NCBI GenBank assembly: GCA_963971285.1 | Contig: OZ020256.1 | Span: 9,426,541 to 9,490,540 of the forward strand | Length of the DNA stretch: 64,000 nt | Direction of reading: 5' to 3' | Source: Astropecten irregularis | Lineage: Eukaryota > Echinodermata > Asteroidea > Paxillosida > Astropectinidae | In this document: positions 48,532 through 61,570 of the stretch, piece after piece | Layout of the letters: the number at the start of each line of letters is the position of its first letter | Numbering within the stretch: position 1 is the stretch's first letter | Translations under genes and position numbers: made by a program | The notes under the pieces: generated by a model | Seen by the model: only the letters and a program-made list of their open reading frames with translations | What the model was told of the DNA's origin: nothing | The model's database searches: none

Positions 48532-48678
48532 GGGTCGATTTCACCAAACTCATCCTAATTTACTATCAATTGTAGGACTTACAGTGTATGATGCATTGCA
48601 GCCCTATGTAGGATACAATGGGTTATTCTTCATAACTTGGGTTAAGATCGATTGTAGGGCTTCATGAAATCAAACCCT
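48532..48678. mobile_element. small foldback element, GGGTCGATTTCA end
   Basis: Left GGGTCGATTTCACCAAACTC and right TTCATGAAATCAAACCC are inverted. TTGTAGGACTT and its partner AGATCGATTGTAGGGCTT lie inside. The ends recall the elements at 39287 and 41142. Confidence 0.55.
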
Positions 48679-49143
48679 GATTATACATAGAGCCTGTCTC
48701 TCATGTGTAAATGATCCACTCATATAAGACTGTCCAAACTACATACAAATATACATTGTACATGATTCGATTCCATGAAGAATTGGACATTTAAAAACCA
48801 AGTTCCTGAATCAACTCACTAGACAACATCATGATGTACATGTACATGTAGCATCCTGGCTAGCTGGTCCTTCACATAATAAAGCTTGTTTAAGGAAATT
48901 ATTCATCCATCATTGAAAACGGTACTCTTACATATATGTATGTTTTACCCCAGACAAGGCAGTTCATCTTGAAATACCATGATACCTCAATACATGTACT
49001 ATGCTACTCTTAAAGGAACCTACACTGTGCATGCGGGACATCTTACATGGGGATGTACATGTATGAGAACACTTGATTTTATGGGATAAATCAGTCTATT
49101 TACATACATGGAATATGCACATTACACCTACAGTACGTACATA

Positions 49144-49558
49144 CAGGGTGTCCCAGAAAAAAACACCCATTAATGTTAAAATTAAACTGTTTATCACTTC
49201 AAGATTCAGATATGTGATACAACCATGTCTTGGCTATCATCATGTCAAATTTCAGCATATTGAGGCTGAAATTGGCGAAAATATGACCAATTGAAAAAGT
49301 TACTCCTTAAAAACAAATTTGCAAGAATAACACGCATAGTGGTCAAATGGAAGAAAGATGAAAATCAGGTTTTGAGGTTGGGTAATTCAGTCTTAGTTTT
49401 TACACTCAATTTTAGTCCAATTTTGCTCAAATTGTACATGTACATGGTGATACCAAAGACATGGCTGTATCTCATATCTGAATCTTGAAGTGATAAACAG
49501 TTTAATGTTCATATAATAGTTCTCGACCCAAGTGTTGCGTTTTTTGGGGGTCACCCTG
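49144..49558. mobile_element. 415-bp Tc1/mariner-like MITE with TA target duplication
   Basis: Ends CAGGGTGTCCCAGAAAAAAA and GCGTTTTTTGGGGGTCACCCTG (inverted, imperfect), flanked by TA on both sides. Long inner arms match closely: AAACTGTTTATCACTTCAAG near the left against CTTGAAGTGATAAACAGTTT near the right, extending over about 60 bp. Confidence 0.78.
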
Positions 49559-50658
49559 TATACATGTACATGTAGTGTACATTAACTCATTCGTGTAAAC
49601 ATGGTAAAATATCACGTGCATGTACATGTAGTTCTGTTGAAAACCTAAAGGCTACATTTTTAAGGCAGATTCTCCTTGGTGAAATGACCTGCACGTTGTA
49701 CATGCACAACAGTAAACATACTAACATACACGCATGCAACTACTGAAGGCAAAGCAATGTAATTTACTTACGCCACACGTATGGCCTATGGTAAATATGA
49801 ATACAAGTACATCACTTGATGCATTTCATGTGGATTGAATAATAAAGCTGATTACCTTTATACATGGTCGTTGACATCATTTTGCTATTTCTCCTTCTTT
49901 ACCAAAACCCTGACCACCTTGTCATGACTATATATATGTACATGACTACATGTCACAAAATACAAGACTATTCCATAAGATACTTCACCCACTCTGTCAC
50001 AAAACATAAATGTACATGTACGTAGTAGGTACCTAGATGGTATGCCATTTGTGTACATTGTAGATAATGCTGGCATAATTATATGCAGTGCATTTTCAGA
50101 CTTTGCCCCTTTGGTAAATATTTTCAAGTCTTAAACATTGATCAATGGACATATCAATAAAAAAAACATAATGAGACAAATGCTTTACAGAATGGCACAT
50201 CCTCATGAATGACTGAATTATGATAAATGCATACAGTACCTGTATGCTAATACCTTTATGTCAAATATGCATGATATACACCACATGTAAGAATTCAGAA
50301 TGGCAGATCCATGCTCAAATCAGTTCAAGTGAATACAAATTGCTGAACCAGAATAGGATATATGCATCCCAAAATGTGCACGTTTGTGGTAGCTTTCTAC
50401 ATATGCATTGGATGCATACATGTACAGGCATGTCTCTCTCCAAGGTGTCATGTTATGTCTCAACGCTGACCATCAAGGCATCGAAGTGTCCAACACTTCC
50501 CTTTCACATGTACGTACATGTACATGTATTATTGTTCATGTACATGTATATGTGCACATGTGCTATATAGTTTACTTCATATGAAATTTATGAAGGACAT
50601 GTGCACATGTTATCAACTTGATTCAATTCTGGGTGCTGAATAGTACTGTACTGTCTTA

Positions 50659-50768
50659 TGGCCTGTTTGTTTATGAAGAATCCTGCGGATCCGGATCCCA
50701 TTTAAGCGCACCCTGCATAGGAGGTGGATCCCATTTTAGAGGATCCTGTGCGTTAAACAAACAGGCCC
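50659..50768. mobile_element. 110-bp Harbinger-like MITE with TTA target duplication
   Basis: Ends TGGCCTGTTTGTTTA and TAAACAAACAGGCCC, with TTA directly outside both (50656-50658 and 50769-50771). GGATCC-type words repeat inside. Confidence 0.72.
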
Positions 50769-51464
50769 TTAGTGACTTACATGAACCAAATCATTTGCTA
50801 CCTATCATATGCCAATCGTTACTTTATGGATTTGTTCAATCAGCTGTTGGAATAAACAAAGTACAGTAGGCCTACATGTAATTTAAAAAAATTGGTTAGT
50901 ATAAAGTGAAACATTAGGCAAACACAAACATATTTTTATGCTCTTGGATGTGCATTATTTTGGTCAGAGCAGCAAAGCTTCTATTAGATGGCAGGCCATT
51001 GCAGTTAATGTGGAAATGAAACTGGTTCATTCATCAAACATGTCAAATGCATGCTCAATTAAAAACATGTATCATTTACATGTAGCTGTAAGTGATACTA
51101 ATAGTGAATTTCACATTATAACTTAGCTGTGGTCATCAGTAAGCTGTGAATAGCGTTCCGCACTAATGACGTCACACCACGCACGACGCGCACACATACT
51201 TCCACTCACCACACGATTACATGGCCACGTTGCAGTGTTTGTCTGAGGCTCGGTGTTATTTTTAGCGCAAGTGCGTAGCGCTATTAAATATGGCAAGTCT
51301 GGAAGGAATGAGATGACTGACCAGGTGAGAAATGTGTACGTGTAGATGCATGTAATGTACATGTACAGTATGTCTGTTATACACATGTCTGTTTTGGATC
51401 ATCAGTCACGATGTGTTTAAATGTAGTATCGAAAAATTAATACAAACAAATCTTAATTTCCTTT

Positions 51465-51655
51465 TCAGTACTTGCACATGGGATCGAGTTCACCCAGTAC
51501 AATATGTCAAGTTCGGGGACGAGTCCAAGTACTAAATTACAAGTACGGGCCGAGTACTTGTTTTTTTTCAAGTACTTATGACTTAGTCTGGGCCAAGTAC
51601 ATATTGGTACTCGGGTTGTACTTGACTTTGAGTACGAGTACTCCAACACTGGATG
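51465..51655. mobile_element. AGTACTTG-rich element, possibly hAT-derived
   Basis: Many copies of CAAGTACT, GAGTACTTG and their reverse complements, ending GAGTACTCCAACACTGG, which resembles a hAT-type end (CCAACACTG). The left end is not clear, so limits are approximate. Confidence 0.5.
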
Positions 51656-53147
51656 TGTTCATGTCCAGGTGTATTGTATTAGATTTAAATCCCAAATGCT
51701 ACCAGTACAGATGCAAGTTCTAGTTACAAAAATCTGATTTTTTAAATGGGACAGCGACAATACAAAAAGAAATATTGTACATGTATGTGGTGGTATGAAT
51801 CTTGTGTGAATTCTGCATCAGCATGACTGACATTGGTTAGATTTGACACATAGACAGCAATGTTGGCAAATGAAGACAGCTTGGAATTGTATGACATGTT
51901 TGTGGTACAATAAAATGTAAGCTGTCAGGTGGTGCACACACACTCACAGTATATTTTGGGCTATGCAATCATACATAGTATCACAGCATTCTTGCCTTTG
52001 CTTTGGATGCCATTTGTCCATAATTTATCGTTTTTTAAAATAAAAACTGCCAAGTACCACCACCTCACACCACCCATTGTGTAGGGGTGGCCACACACAG
52101 ACAATTCTGAAAACACCACGCAAAAAGCTGAAATTGAAAAGTTCAGGACTAGATACTTTTGTATAGAGCAGATATACAAAAAAGCTGAAATTCTGAGTTA
52201 AAATCTAAACAAAAACATATGAAATCAGATTAAAATCTGTAGTTTCAGATCCCTAGTAATGATGTACTACAGCAGCGTTGTAGTATGTATGCACACAACA
52301 GCCAAGTAGATGGTATCCAATAATAGTCAAGGAACAAGGATATATATTTAAACATTTAACTTAATACGTCCACAAACATCAAGTTTTCTTTCAAGTCTAA
52401 AATATGTTAAATGTTCAATTTAAGCTTCCTGCAGCCAACTGCAGAAATTCACATGCAGCTTCTCATGTGCCTGTGCCTGTATCCTGCAAGCAAGCAAGTG
52501 TTAAAGACTATGTACAGTCTGAGAATGTGTTAATTCAATGTCTATGAAATGCATGCAGCATACCAGCAAACTCCAGACAGTATTAACAGTACAAACAAAT
52601 CATTACACAGAAGAATGAATAGTATGCAATGGCAATGGCAGGAACATGCAATGGACAAAAGCAACAACATCAACAACAACTTACCTACAGAGCTTTTGCT
52701 CTGAGCATCAATATTGTGAGGATTGCCCCCAAATGTTTACAAAGGATGAACAGAAAAACTTTGCAAACGTCTGTGTTCGGGATGGGTCAATTAATCAACA
52801 CACACCATAGGGAGGCAGGCTATCCAGGAAAGAAGGGGGTGACAGAAATAAGAAGGGATGAGAAAAAACAAAGAGTTGACTGACGAATTAACAGAACATG
52901 CTATGAGTATTACATGTACTACGACTACTGACTGTTATCAGTGGCAAATCCTGGAAAAAGGTTATTGACCAATTCTTCAATACTGTTCAATTCATTATCA
53001 TTATCCGGTAATTGTAATTTGGGCCAACTGTTCCAAGCAGCAGCTTCTTGAAAGAAGACTATCACTGTGAAGCAATGTTGGATGATCTATTCTGGTGTTG
53101 AGTGATTGCACTGCATGTACTTGTGCAGAATGGAGGATACTAAAGCT

Positions 53148-53226
53148 GTGTTCCCATTGGACGTATTTTGGTTAAACTACTGCAACTTTCCTGTAAATTG
53201 ACAAAATTAAGTCCAATGGGAACACA
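53148..53226. mobile_element. 79-bp miniature foldback element
   Basis: Ends GTGTTCCCATTGGAC and GTCCAATGGGAACAC with about 50 bp between. No clear target duplication was found. Confidence 0.6.
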
Positions 53227-55269
53227 CGAGCTTCGCAGCTCGCCAAAAAACAAAAATCAAAATAATTTGGAATCAGAAGTTGATTTGCGTGAACATGAAT
53301 ATCCTGACTGGACTGCATGGACCAGGTCCAGAGATTCAAAAATCAGTCTGGTAGATGTTATGATTTTTAAACAGTGTACACTGTAGTACCAGTAGTAGCC
53401 ATCAGTTTAATTTGGGATATGCTTCAGTAGGTTTAAGTATTATGTTTGCTGTTGTTAACATGTACTTCAAGTGCAACCCTTAAATCACATGTATCGCTCA
53501 TCAACGAACAATGCTTTAGTAATTGAAACCTTTTGCAAATTGCAAGCAAATGTGTCATGATAGGTGTAAATCCCTGCAAGTCATCCAAACTGCCTTAACA
53601 TTGATAAACATACTCATTAATTTCCAGTACATATAGTTTCAAACTTTGAGATGAACCACTGAAATATGATTTCAGGAACTGAATGCAAGATTGATGCATT
53701 TCACAAGTTAACATTGATGCTTAGTGATTTGCCACTGGTTTCCAACTTTCCATTATGAAATTTAAGTGCAATTTTTTTTAAAAAAATAACAAGACAAATA
53801 CAAACATGAAGGAAAACCAAAATAAAACATTTACCAACACTTGTAAATGACCAAATGACAGTATGGAAATAACAAACAAGTAAAAACATACAGTGCACAA
53901 CAAGTCAACGTACTCAAATAAAATGTTAATGTCAAAGAATTGATACTTCTAAATGTCAACTGTCCAGTAAGTAAACAATATCTGATAATATCTTTATTTA
54001 ATTTAGACTAATTAACAACCAGGACCTCACAAGCAGGTATACCTTTCTTGGAATCAACATATAAGTACAAGTAGTACTGGAATATAAATGTGCTTGATCA
54101 AAAAGTGCAGTACAAAGTACAGCTTGTATTAGTACATGTACCTTGAAAAACCATGACAACAATGTTCCTATAGTATGCATGTAAGTGACATGAGTGATGA
54201 AATTGCTCTGATTTCTTTCATTTGCAAGTTATGTATGTAAATCAAGCACTGTATACACTACTGTCTACTACAAGTAGGCCCTACATGGGTATCAATACTG
54301 TACCTCCAGAGCACAGTAAAGTTAATACCAATTCATTCTAGAACCACTTCGCGTCTGTATTAAAAAATAAAAAACGAGCCCGCCCGTGGTATTATTTTCA
54401 CCGTGCTTAAGCGAGAACATTTTTATCCGAATTTTACAGTTTTCCCCATGGACCGTTTAGTGGACTCTTCCAAAGATCATTGGTGGTGGTATTTTGATTT
54501 TTTACTCCGGATTTCGCCGTCACGGACGATTTTTGTGGTTTTGTCCGATGCGTGATATCTCGTCAACCGCGGAATGTATGACGATTTTTCCTACAAAATG
54601 GGCATCATCCGTGTAAAGGGTACAGCCAGACAAAGCGAGTCTAAATGTCACCCGCCACCTAAAATGTCAAAAGCAGCGTTATATACCGTCATCCGATGAC
54701 CACAACGGGAAATTATCGTGCTTTCTCACGTCATCCCCAACTGAGAAAGCTCCGACCGAGGTGTCATCCGCCACTGGCGTCATGAAGTGTGGCGCATTCT
54801 CACGTCATCGGGCAAAGTTTCATTTGTTTTCTAAAAACCCTATGGCGCTTTATCACGTACTCCGGATGTGAACATATTTTTTTTCCGCGAGATATCATGT
54901 CAACCGACGTGAACTGGTTAATGCACAGTTTTCTAAACAAGTCTTAGTGCATTTTGCTAACATGTATACATGTACTTTTTTTCTGGCCTGATAGTCTGCT
55001 TCACCTAATGGGTGGTTTATTGGTTAAATGGAAACGAACAATACAGATTAAGATGAATATAAGTAAACCAAGGTAATCAATCAACAAGATGAGGGATCAT
55101 GTTTTGTTTTGTTAATGTTTGAAATTCTTCGTGAGATAAAATGAGTTATATTCAACTGATAGTGTAGTATGTACAGTTAATTACATATATATATACATGT
55201 CATCATTTTAATGTATGCACCCCCATTATGAATTTGGCAAATCTTAGACAAAAAATTTGATTGATGGTA

Positions 55270-55705
55270 AAGTACAGGATTGGTAACATACCCAAACAGA
55301 AACGTTCACAGATTTACTCTAACCCTAACCGTAACCCTAAATTGTAGGATATGAAGATGGTGGTGGTATTTTTTTGTGACTGAGATGTCTGATGAGCTCA
55401 AATTTTCACAGATGATAATTCTGTTGGATCAGACAAAGTGTGATTGCTGCTCTGTGACCTTTGCTAATCAATTTTTCTTATAAAACATAAATAAAGGATG
55501 GTTTTGATCTAACCCCGAGATCAAAACTGTAAATTCGGTCTTTGTTTCACTAATTTCTGGATAAATACAGCACTTCAAGCAGAAATGTCTTAACGGTATC
55601 TACCTGTACCATCTTCATATCCTGAAAGTTAGGCCCCAGGCTACACGTATTAAATCTGTCAACATTTCTGTTTGGGCATGTTACCAATCCTGTACAGTAC
55701 CTTTA
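55270..55705. mobile_element. MITE related to CATACTTTGGT family, second subfamily
   Basis: Begins GTAAAGTACAGGATTGGTAA then CATACCCAAACAGAAACG, and ends TTACCAATCCTGTACAGTAC. Interior words (GGATAAATACAGCACTT, CTTAACGGTAT) are those of the main family. Partial copies of this subfamily begin at 37800 and 60508. Confidence 0.65.
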
Positions 55706-56392
55706 AATCCAATTAGATCGATACAAAAATGAACACAGAGACAATAACACTCTGTACCAATTAAGTACTCTAAAATTGGTTTTTACCCTTCAAAAATGAC
55801 TTTCAACAACTGAATAACCCTCCTACTATGAAATGATGAAAGCTGTTTTCACCAACTCACTCACTTTTGCAGCGAGTCATTGCATGTGTGCCATTAACTT
55901 TACATTGTATGTGTGTTGAGTGTCGTTCTTCGTGTTGCTGACTCCTCATACACTGTACATGTAATTTCCATGAAAAAATCAAAAGCATGCAAAGTTTCCC
56001 AAAACGTAGCTTGCCGACATTAAAATGTGGATACATGTAATGTACAAAATGAGCAGTTTGTGTGAGTATGACAACAGTCACCATGGTCACTGGAAATTCT
56101 GATCCTCTTCCAATTTATAATGCCAAAAATGACAACCATGGTTAATGACAATGTACAAGTAGTAAAATGTACAAGTAGTTACAATGTTAAAATGGTAGGG
56201 AAGAATTCCACTGAAACCATCACTTGTGCACAAACCCTATGGGACTGACAGAGGGAGTTTAAACAAATGGCTGCTGCTGCATTGGCAGTGTATCATTGTA
56301 GGTCAAGAAAACTTGTACATGTACAACAGACTTTACAGATACGTTACCCCGGTCTTACACAGATGTAGAGATCCAGTAAGTTTTCTCTTAAG

Positions 56393-56975
56393 CTCTGTGC
56401 GCACTGGACTTATTTTAAACCAAGCCAATGGTTATGTTAGTCTAGTGCGGACAGCCTGTGTAACTTTCCTGACAGGTAACCTAACCAACCTGAGTGGGTA
56501 GTTTAACCGAGCAAAAGGTGCCCAGGAAGATTGACCAGGTCAGTTTAACCGAGCCAGAAAAATCAAAATCTCCCATAATCTGGTCCAATGACCACAGGTT
56601 ACGTCACAGGCCTAGAACCGCGCGTGAACCAGGCGTCTATTTTGTGTTGTCAATATATCATTGCACACGCCCAAAACTCATGGAAAAACGAAAACAAACC
56701 ATTCCTATTCGACACTTCCTGATTTTTCAAAATATTTTCGAAAATTTGTTGACCTTAAATGTACTTCAACAAGTAACCAACAGAAGTGAACAAATTAATG
56801 GAAAGCGTAAACTTCGAGGCAACTTCTGGCAGCTCAGTTAGTTTACCCATCATCTCGGTAATTTCTAACTGCATCAATAAATTCAAATGTGGACTGTGGG
56901 AAGATTAACTCGTCGGAATGTTACCCATTGTCACAGTAAAGTTACCTTAAATGTTTATCCAGTGCAGGGCTTTAG
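56393..56975. mobile_element. possible foldback element, GCACTGGA ends
   Basis: Left TCTGTGCGCACTGGACTTAT and right, reversed, CCTGCACTGGATAAACATTT share a short imperfect inverted end; the interior has repeated AACCGAGC words. Weak evidence. Confidence 0.35.
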
Positions 56976-57479
56976 AGGATATAAGCCTTTTCCCGTATTG
57001 GTCGTCAGTGGAGTTCTTTCCTAATGGACATGGCACATGTGCAACAACATACATGATTTCTGACGAACAAGAAATTACATTTTGAAAATCAAAATCTCAG
57101 CAGAGGAACATCTAGATTCTAAGCAAATTTAAGATCTCTGAGACGTTCAAGATGGCCATACTACCATACTTCTTTTTACTTCTACCATGTCTAGGCCTAT
57201 AGTTTCACTACTAAGTAGTAACTAGTATAGAGCCAAGTTCGTACTTCCTGCGAGCCTATGCGGTAAGCGTTACTTGATGAGGCCCATTACTGGAAATAAA
57301 AACAATTTAATACCTTCTACTGAACATTCCAAAACGACATTTTTGACTTTCACTTTCAGCAAATGTTCCGGAGTCCTTAAAATCCTAGAAGACCTAGATT
57401 TAAGAAATTTGTGCAACATTCAAGTGTTGCATTTCGCGCTTGTTGCGCCTGTCTGATATATAGTGATACTAATAATAGC

Positions 57480-57610
57480 GTGATGCCATTTTGTCCATAG
57501 GACAGTTAAATGTCGCATTTTCATTACTGTTTTTACCCCATAATTTCCCTCAAAAATCAAAGCCCCGTCCTCTTTCCACAAATTTAACCTTGCTGATTGG
57601 AAGAGAACTT
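57480..57610 (-). repeat. dispersed repeat shared with 15570-15665
   Basis: On the minus strand the blocks AAGGTTAAAT, GTGGAAAGAGGACGGGGC and AAATTATGGGGTAAAA occur as at 15570-15665. Confidence 0.55.
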
Positions 57611-57847
57611 CACAAAGTCACGAACGTATATTAAGGAAGGGTATATTTTGCTGGCATCGTCATTCTTCTGATTGGCCAATACATCATGCCGGCCTTCTTT
57701 CTCTAAATGTTATTTTGCCAGAGGTGCGTTCTAACATGGAGGAAGGTCCTCCATGGTTCTAAATATTAGCCAATCAGAATAAGGCCATGGGATAGCAAAC
57801 AGTGTTTGCAGGAAGAATGCCGGTGTCTGCAAAGTATACACTGACTT

Positions 57848-58334
57848 AGTTGTGATGATTGTAACCCTAGGTCTGGCATGGGGACTGGGACCTTAGAGTT
57901 ACGACAAAACTGGATAACAAAAATGGGTACAATCTTTTTGGCCAACTCCTGAAATACGTTTCCACTTAGTTTTCCACTTTCCAAAATCCAAACACAAAAT
58001 CTGACTACATGGCACACTGCGCACTATTCAAAATGGCCGACTGACTGTAAACTGAGGGAATCTCGACACCTTCGGTACGTTTTGGGTCATTTTTTCTGCA
58101 TGTAATGATCTTTCGATTTCCAAAGTGGTTTTATTATTTATATGACTCATTGATAAGTACCAATCAGATCCATGTAGTCAGATTTTGTGTTTGGATTTTG
58201 GAAAGTGGAAAACTAAGTGGAAACGTATTTCAGGAGTTGGCCAAAAAGGTTGTACCCATTTTTTTTTATCCAGTTTTGTCGTAACCCTAAGGTCCCAGTC
58301 CCCATGTCAGACCTAGGGTTACAATCATCACAAC
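57848..58334. mobile_element. foldback element, 165-bp arms, TCTGACATGGGGAC ends
   Basis: Left arm 57848-58012 opens TTGTGATGATTGTAACCCTA and holds GGTCTGGCATGGGGACTGGG; the right arm 58170-58334 is its close reverse complement (only a few differences seen). The spacer is 157 bp. The end motif is shared with the element at 62440-63105. Confidence 0.85.
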
Positions 58335-59529
58335 AAACACTGACTAAGTAGGTAACTTTGCAAAAAGTTGTATTATTTCCTGTAGGGCCTATATAGTTAT
58401 GAGCCCCTTCAAGTAACGCTTACTGCCTATGCTATGCCAAGCGTCAAAGGGAATTCAGATCACGTAAGTTACACATGACATGCTGTTTCTCCTAGTCCTA
58501 GTCCTATTTTTAATGACTTTTTGTGGTAATACTTAATCAGACTTTTTCAACAGTTTTTATGTGTATACTACCTGTCACCAGGTCACATGATGAACATGCG
58601 TCATCATTCATGTTATTTCAGTAAGTTAAAACCAAACCCACCTAACGCGTTAACGTAACGTTAGTCACACAGTTCCCTCCTCCATGATTAAATTGAGTAG
58701 GCCTAGGCCCAGTCGCATAGGTACGGTAATTATGCAGTGTACACGCCAACAATTGCAACACAGCAGCGCCTGGCTATCATGACATGAAGGATCTCAATCA
58801 CCAATAATATTTACGTGTAGGCCTATACCTATTTCTCATCTATAATATACTTACCAAATGTTAACATCTTCATAAACACTCATTGATGTACCAACAATAA
58901 AACATTTAACGTTACACGAAGTAGGCCTTACTAAAATTCAGAGTGGAATCCGTCTGTTAGCGTGACTGCCTTTAGCTTCTAGCGCTTACGCCCAACCAAC
59001 CCCAAACATTCACCAATTGCTTGCCCATTTGAAAACCTTGCCCGAATAAGGATGATAGACTTAAACTATCCCTCCATTGAACAGAACCAGAACACAGTTC
59101 TCGTTTGTGAATCATTTTCTCTGTTTATATTCTTTAAAGCAAGAACGTCGATTTAATGACATGAACGAGGACTTGAATTACATAGCTTATAATTGCATTC
59201 AAATAATTTTCTCATAATGTTCGTAATTAGCCTTCGGCATTCCACCTTCAGCTGACTTCCACTGGGACCAAAATATGCTGCCTCGGTTTCGGTCCAGTTG
59301 CGGTTTTGCCATAATGTATGCCATGCCATGCCATTGCCTAGCCACATGGAGTAATGGCTGTACGTCGTAGTCAAGCTGGTACGTATTTAGTGGTCAACGA
59401 TTACGTCATTTCTAGAGGGCGGTAGATCAGTTTATTGTGAGCTAGCTAGCTACTAGGGGGACATGTCTGTGGCTCACGGGCGGTGTCCCAAAAAAAAAAT
59501 CTAGCTGCGACCACAAGTATGATATTAGA

Positions 59530-60285
59530 CCTTTAAAGATAGAACTGTATCATAGTCTGGTTTTTATCAAAGAAATACAGATTCATTGGCAAAACATCAA
59601 GACAGATACAATTATTTCATATTTATATTTATTTCTATTTAATTAATTTCTGTCTGGAGAAACCCTTTGCTTTATCATAATGAATTATGGTTATTGTTTG
59701 TATTTTCTATTATTTATTTATATTATTTGTTTATATTATTATATTTATATTATTTATGATTATTTATTTCAATTATATTTATTTAATTCAATTAGTCTGG
59801 AGAGCCCCTTTGACAGGAATATTTCTTTTTGGGCAATCCTTCGGGAGCTGATTGGATTATTATGTAGTTATTGTATTTGTTTTGTCCTGTTCTATTGAAA
59901 GTGTTAATTGTTGTTCTTGTGCTTTGTAACTTGTTCTTCCCGAGAAATGAAATAAATAAATAAAAAAATTAATAAATAAACAATAATAGCCATCTGTGAA
60001 AATTTCAGTATCATACTGTGCCCACTATTGAGAAAACAATGAAAAACGGCCACAGTATTTCTTAATGTCTTTTTTCTTTTACTTTTGGTCTTTAAAAAGA
60101 TCAAAAGATTTTCGGTCGTTGTTTTACTAATTTCTGGATAAATTACATTTCAGGCCAAAACATTTTAACGGTATGTTTCTTCCACCATCATCTTCATACC
60201 CTGTATTAAAGGTATAGGTAAATCTTTGAACATTTCTGTTTTGGTCTCTTACCAAAGTATGATACTACCTTACAGGTGTCCATGA
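59530..60285. mobile_element. MITE, CATACTTTGGT family, copy 5, split by an insertion
   Basis: The left piece (to about 59612: ACAGATTCATTGGCAAAACA, GACAGATACA) and right piece (from about 59985: ATAGCCATCTGTGAAAATTT to AAAGTATGATACTACCTT) together match the 43617 copy. They are interrupted by the A/T-rich insertion listed at 59612-59985. Confidence 0.75.
59612..59985 (+). mobile_element. retroposon 3' fragment inserted in a MITE
   Basis: About 370 bp of A/T-rich sequence ending GAGAAATGAAATAAATAAAT and further AATAAATAAA repeats, the style of a non-LTR retroposon 3' end (simple repeat tail). Contains TCTGGAGAGCCCCTTTGACA. No reverse transcriptase reading frame is present. It is younger than the MITE it interrupts. 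Confidence 0.5.
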
Positions 60286-60689
60286 TTTAATATTTTTACA
60301 TATTCCACCAATACCTGCTGTCACAAATTCCTAATATCCCCCAGAAGATATACAATACATGGACCGATTAATTCCAGACAAAAATCCCATTTGGGGTACA
60401 AAAAAACAACAACATACAACTTATTTTCACGTATTTTAATTTTCCACTGAAATTTGAAACTTTGCCACTCCTTCCCAATCAATAATGTTCAATTTTCATT
60501 TACCCGTCTAAGGTACAGTACAATATTGGTAACATACCCAAACAGAAATGTTCACTGATGATTTACGTATAGACCGATCCGATAGCACGATATACTGTCC
60601 GCCATAACTGCAGTGTCCCCGCCTGCCTTTTGTGTGGCAACAAAAGAATTAATTACGCTCCGCCGCACTCTATAATTGCAGGGTGTACG

Positions 60690-60830
60690 TTCCATGATTG
60701 GTAGAGCGCCTGTACGGTATTCCGGAGGTCGCTGGTTCGAATCCAACTTCAGTCAATTTTTCTTTGTCTTTGTTCACTTTATAATAACTTAAATTTCAGT
60801 CGGTTTCCCTTGTTGATTGATAATTAAAAG
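60690..60830 (+). mobile_element. tRNA-derived SINE, family 1
   Basis: Head GGTAGAGCGCCTGTACGG, box B GGTTCGAATCC, tail TCAATTTTTCTTTGTCTTTG and CAGTCGGTTTCCCTTGTTGA. The first bases of the head are missing. Confidence 0.7.
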
Positions 60831-61030
60831 AAAACTCGCAATTTAAGACAAAAGATATTTTCCCTGTATTTTGGGGCCGAAATTGGCTTAAAGAAAATGA
60901 GTCAAGATTTGTGAAAATAAATTCGTTTTTTATTATTATGATATTGTTGAGATGAAATTAAGCCGCGGTTGAATGATCAAAATTTGTGTACTCAATAGGA
61001 CACCGTATTGCACTTATGTACGGCAAAGAC

Positions 61031-61570
61031 TAACGTACGGAAGCCCGTTAGTGCCAGGGGTGAATATTTTTTTGACATGGGGTGAATGTTTTTTTTTTTT
61101 ACTGATTTCAATTATGATTTTATATCAACCTAAAAATGTATTTTCAATTTAAGGGGGCCCCATTTGGGAATACAATAGCTGCCGTAATATGGCGATCCAT
61201 GGCTAAGATTACATTATTTTGGAGCATCAAGAAAAGACTTCTGAACAACTGATAGAGCATACCCTAACATTAGTATCAGTACGTCCGATAGTTATCTGCT
61301 ACATGACTACAACAAATATTCACACCCTTACCCCATGTCAAAGAAATATTTTCATGCAACCACGAAAAAAAAACACATTCACACCCCATGTACAAAACCT
61401 CACCGGGTTCCAATTATGTGGCGGCCGCCAGATAACTGCTACTGGCAAAAAAAACATTCACAAATTTCACACCCCATGTGCAAAATAAAATTCTCACGCA
61501 ATCGCGAAAAAATATCCCCCGACAAAATAATATTCACCCCTGGCACTAACAGGCTTCCGTACTAACGTTA
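61031..61570. mobile_element. foldback element next to the SLC25 gene
   Basis: Left TAACGTACGGAAGCCCGTTA then GTGCCAGGGGTGAATA pairs with right TATTCACCCCTGGCACTAAC then AGGCTTCCGTACTAACGTTA. Arms are about 45 bp. Words such as TTCACACCCCATGT recur inside. Confidence 0.7.

Noticed and set aside
52629-52883. Open frame of 84 codons with a Gln-rich start
   Set aside because: No upstream gene context, no splice signals fitting neighbours, and no similarity I recognise; likely chance.
55318-55345. Interstitial telomere
   Set aside because: Only about four imperfect CTAACC-like units occur, inside a MITE-related element; too short to mean a chromosome end or fusion.
61219-61565. Plus-strand open frames of 76-89 codons
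   Set aside because: They lie inside a foldback element with repeated TTCACACCCCATGT words and show no family resemblance.
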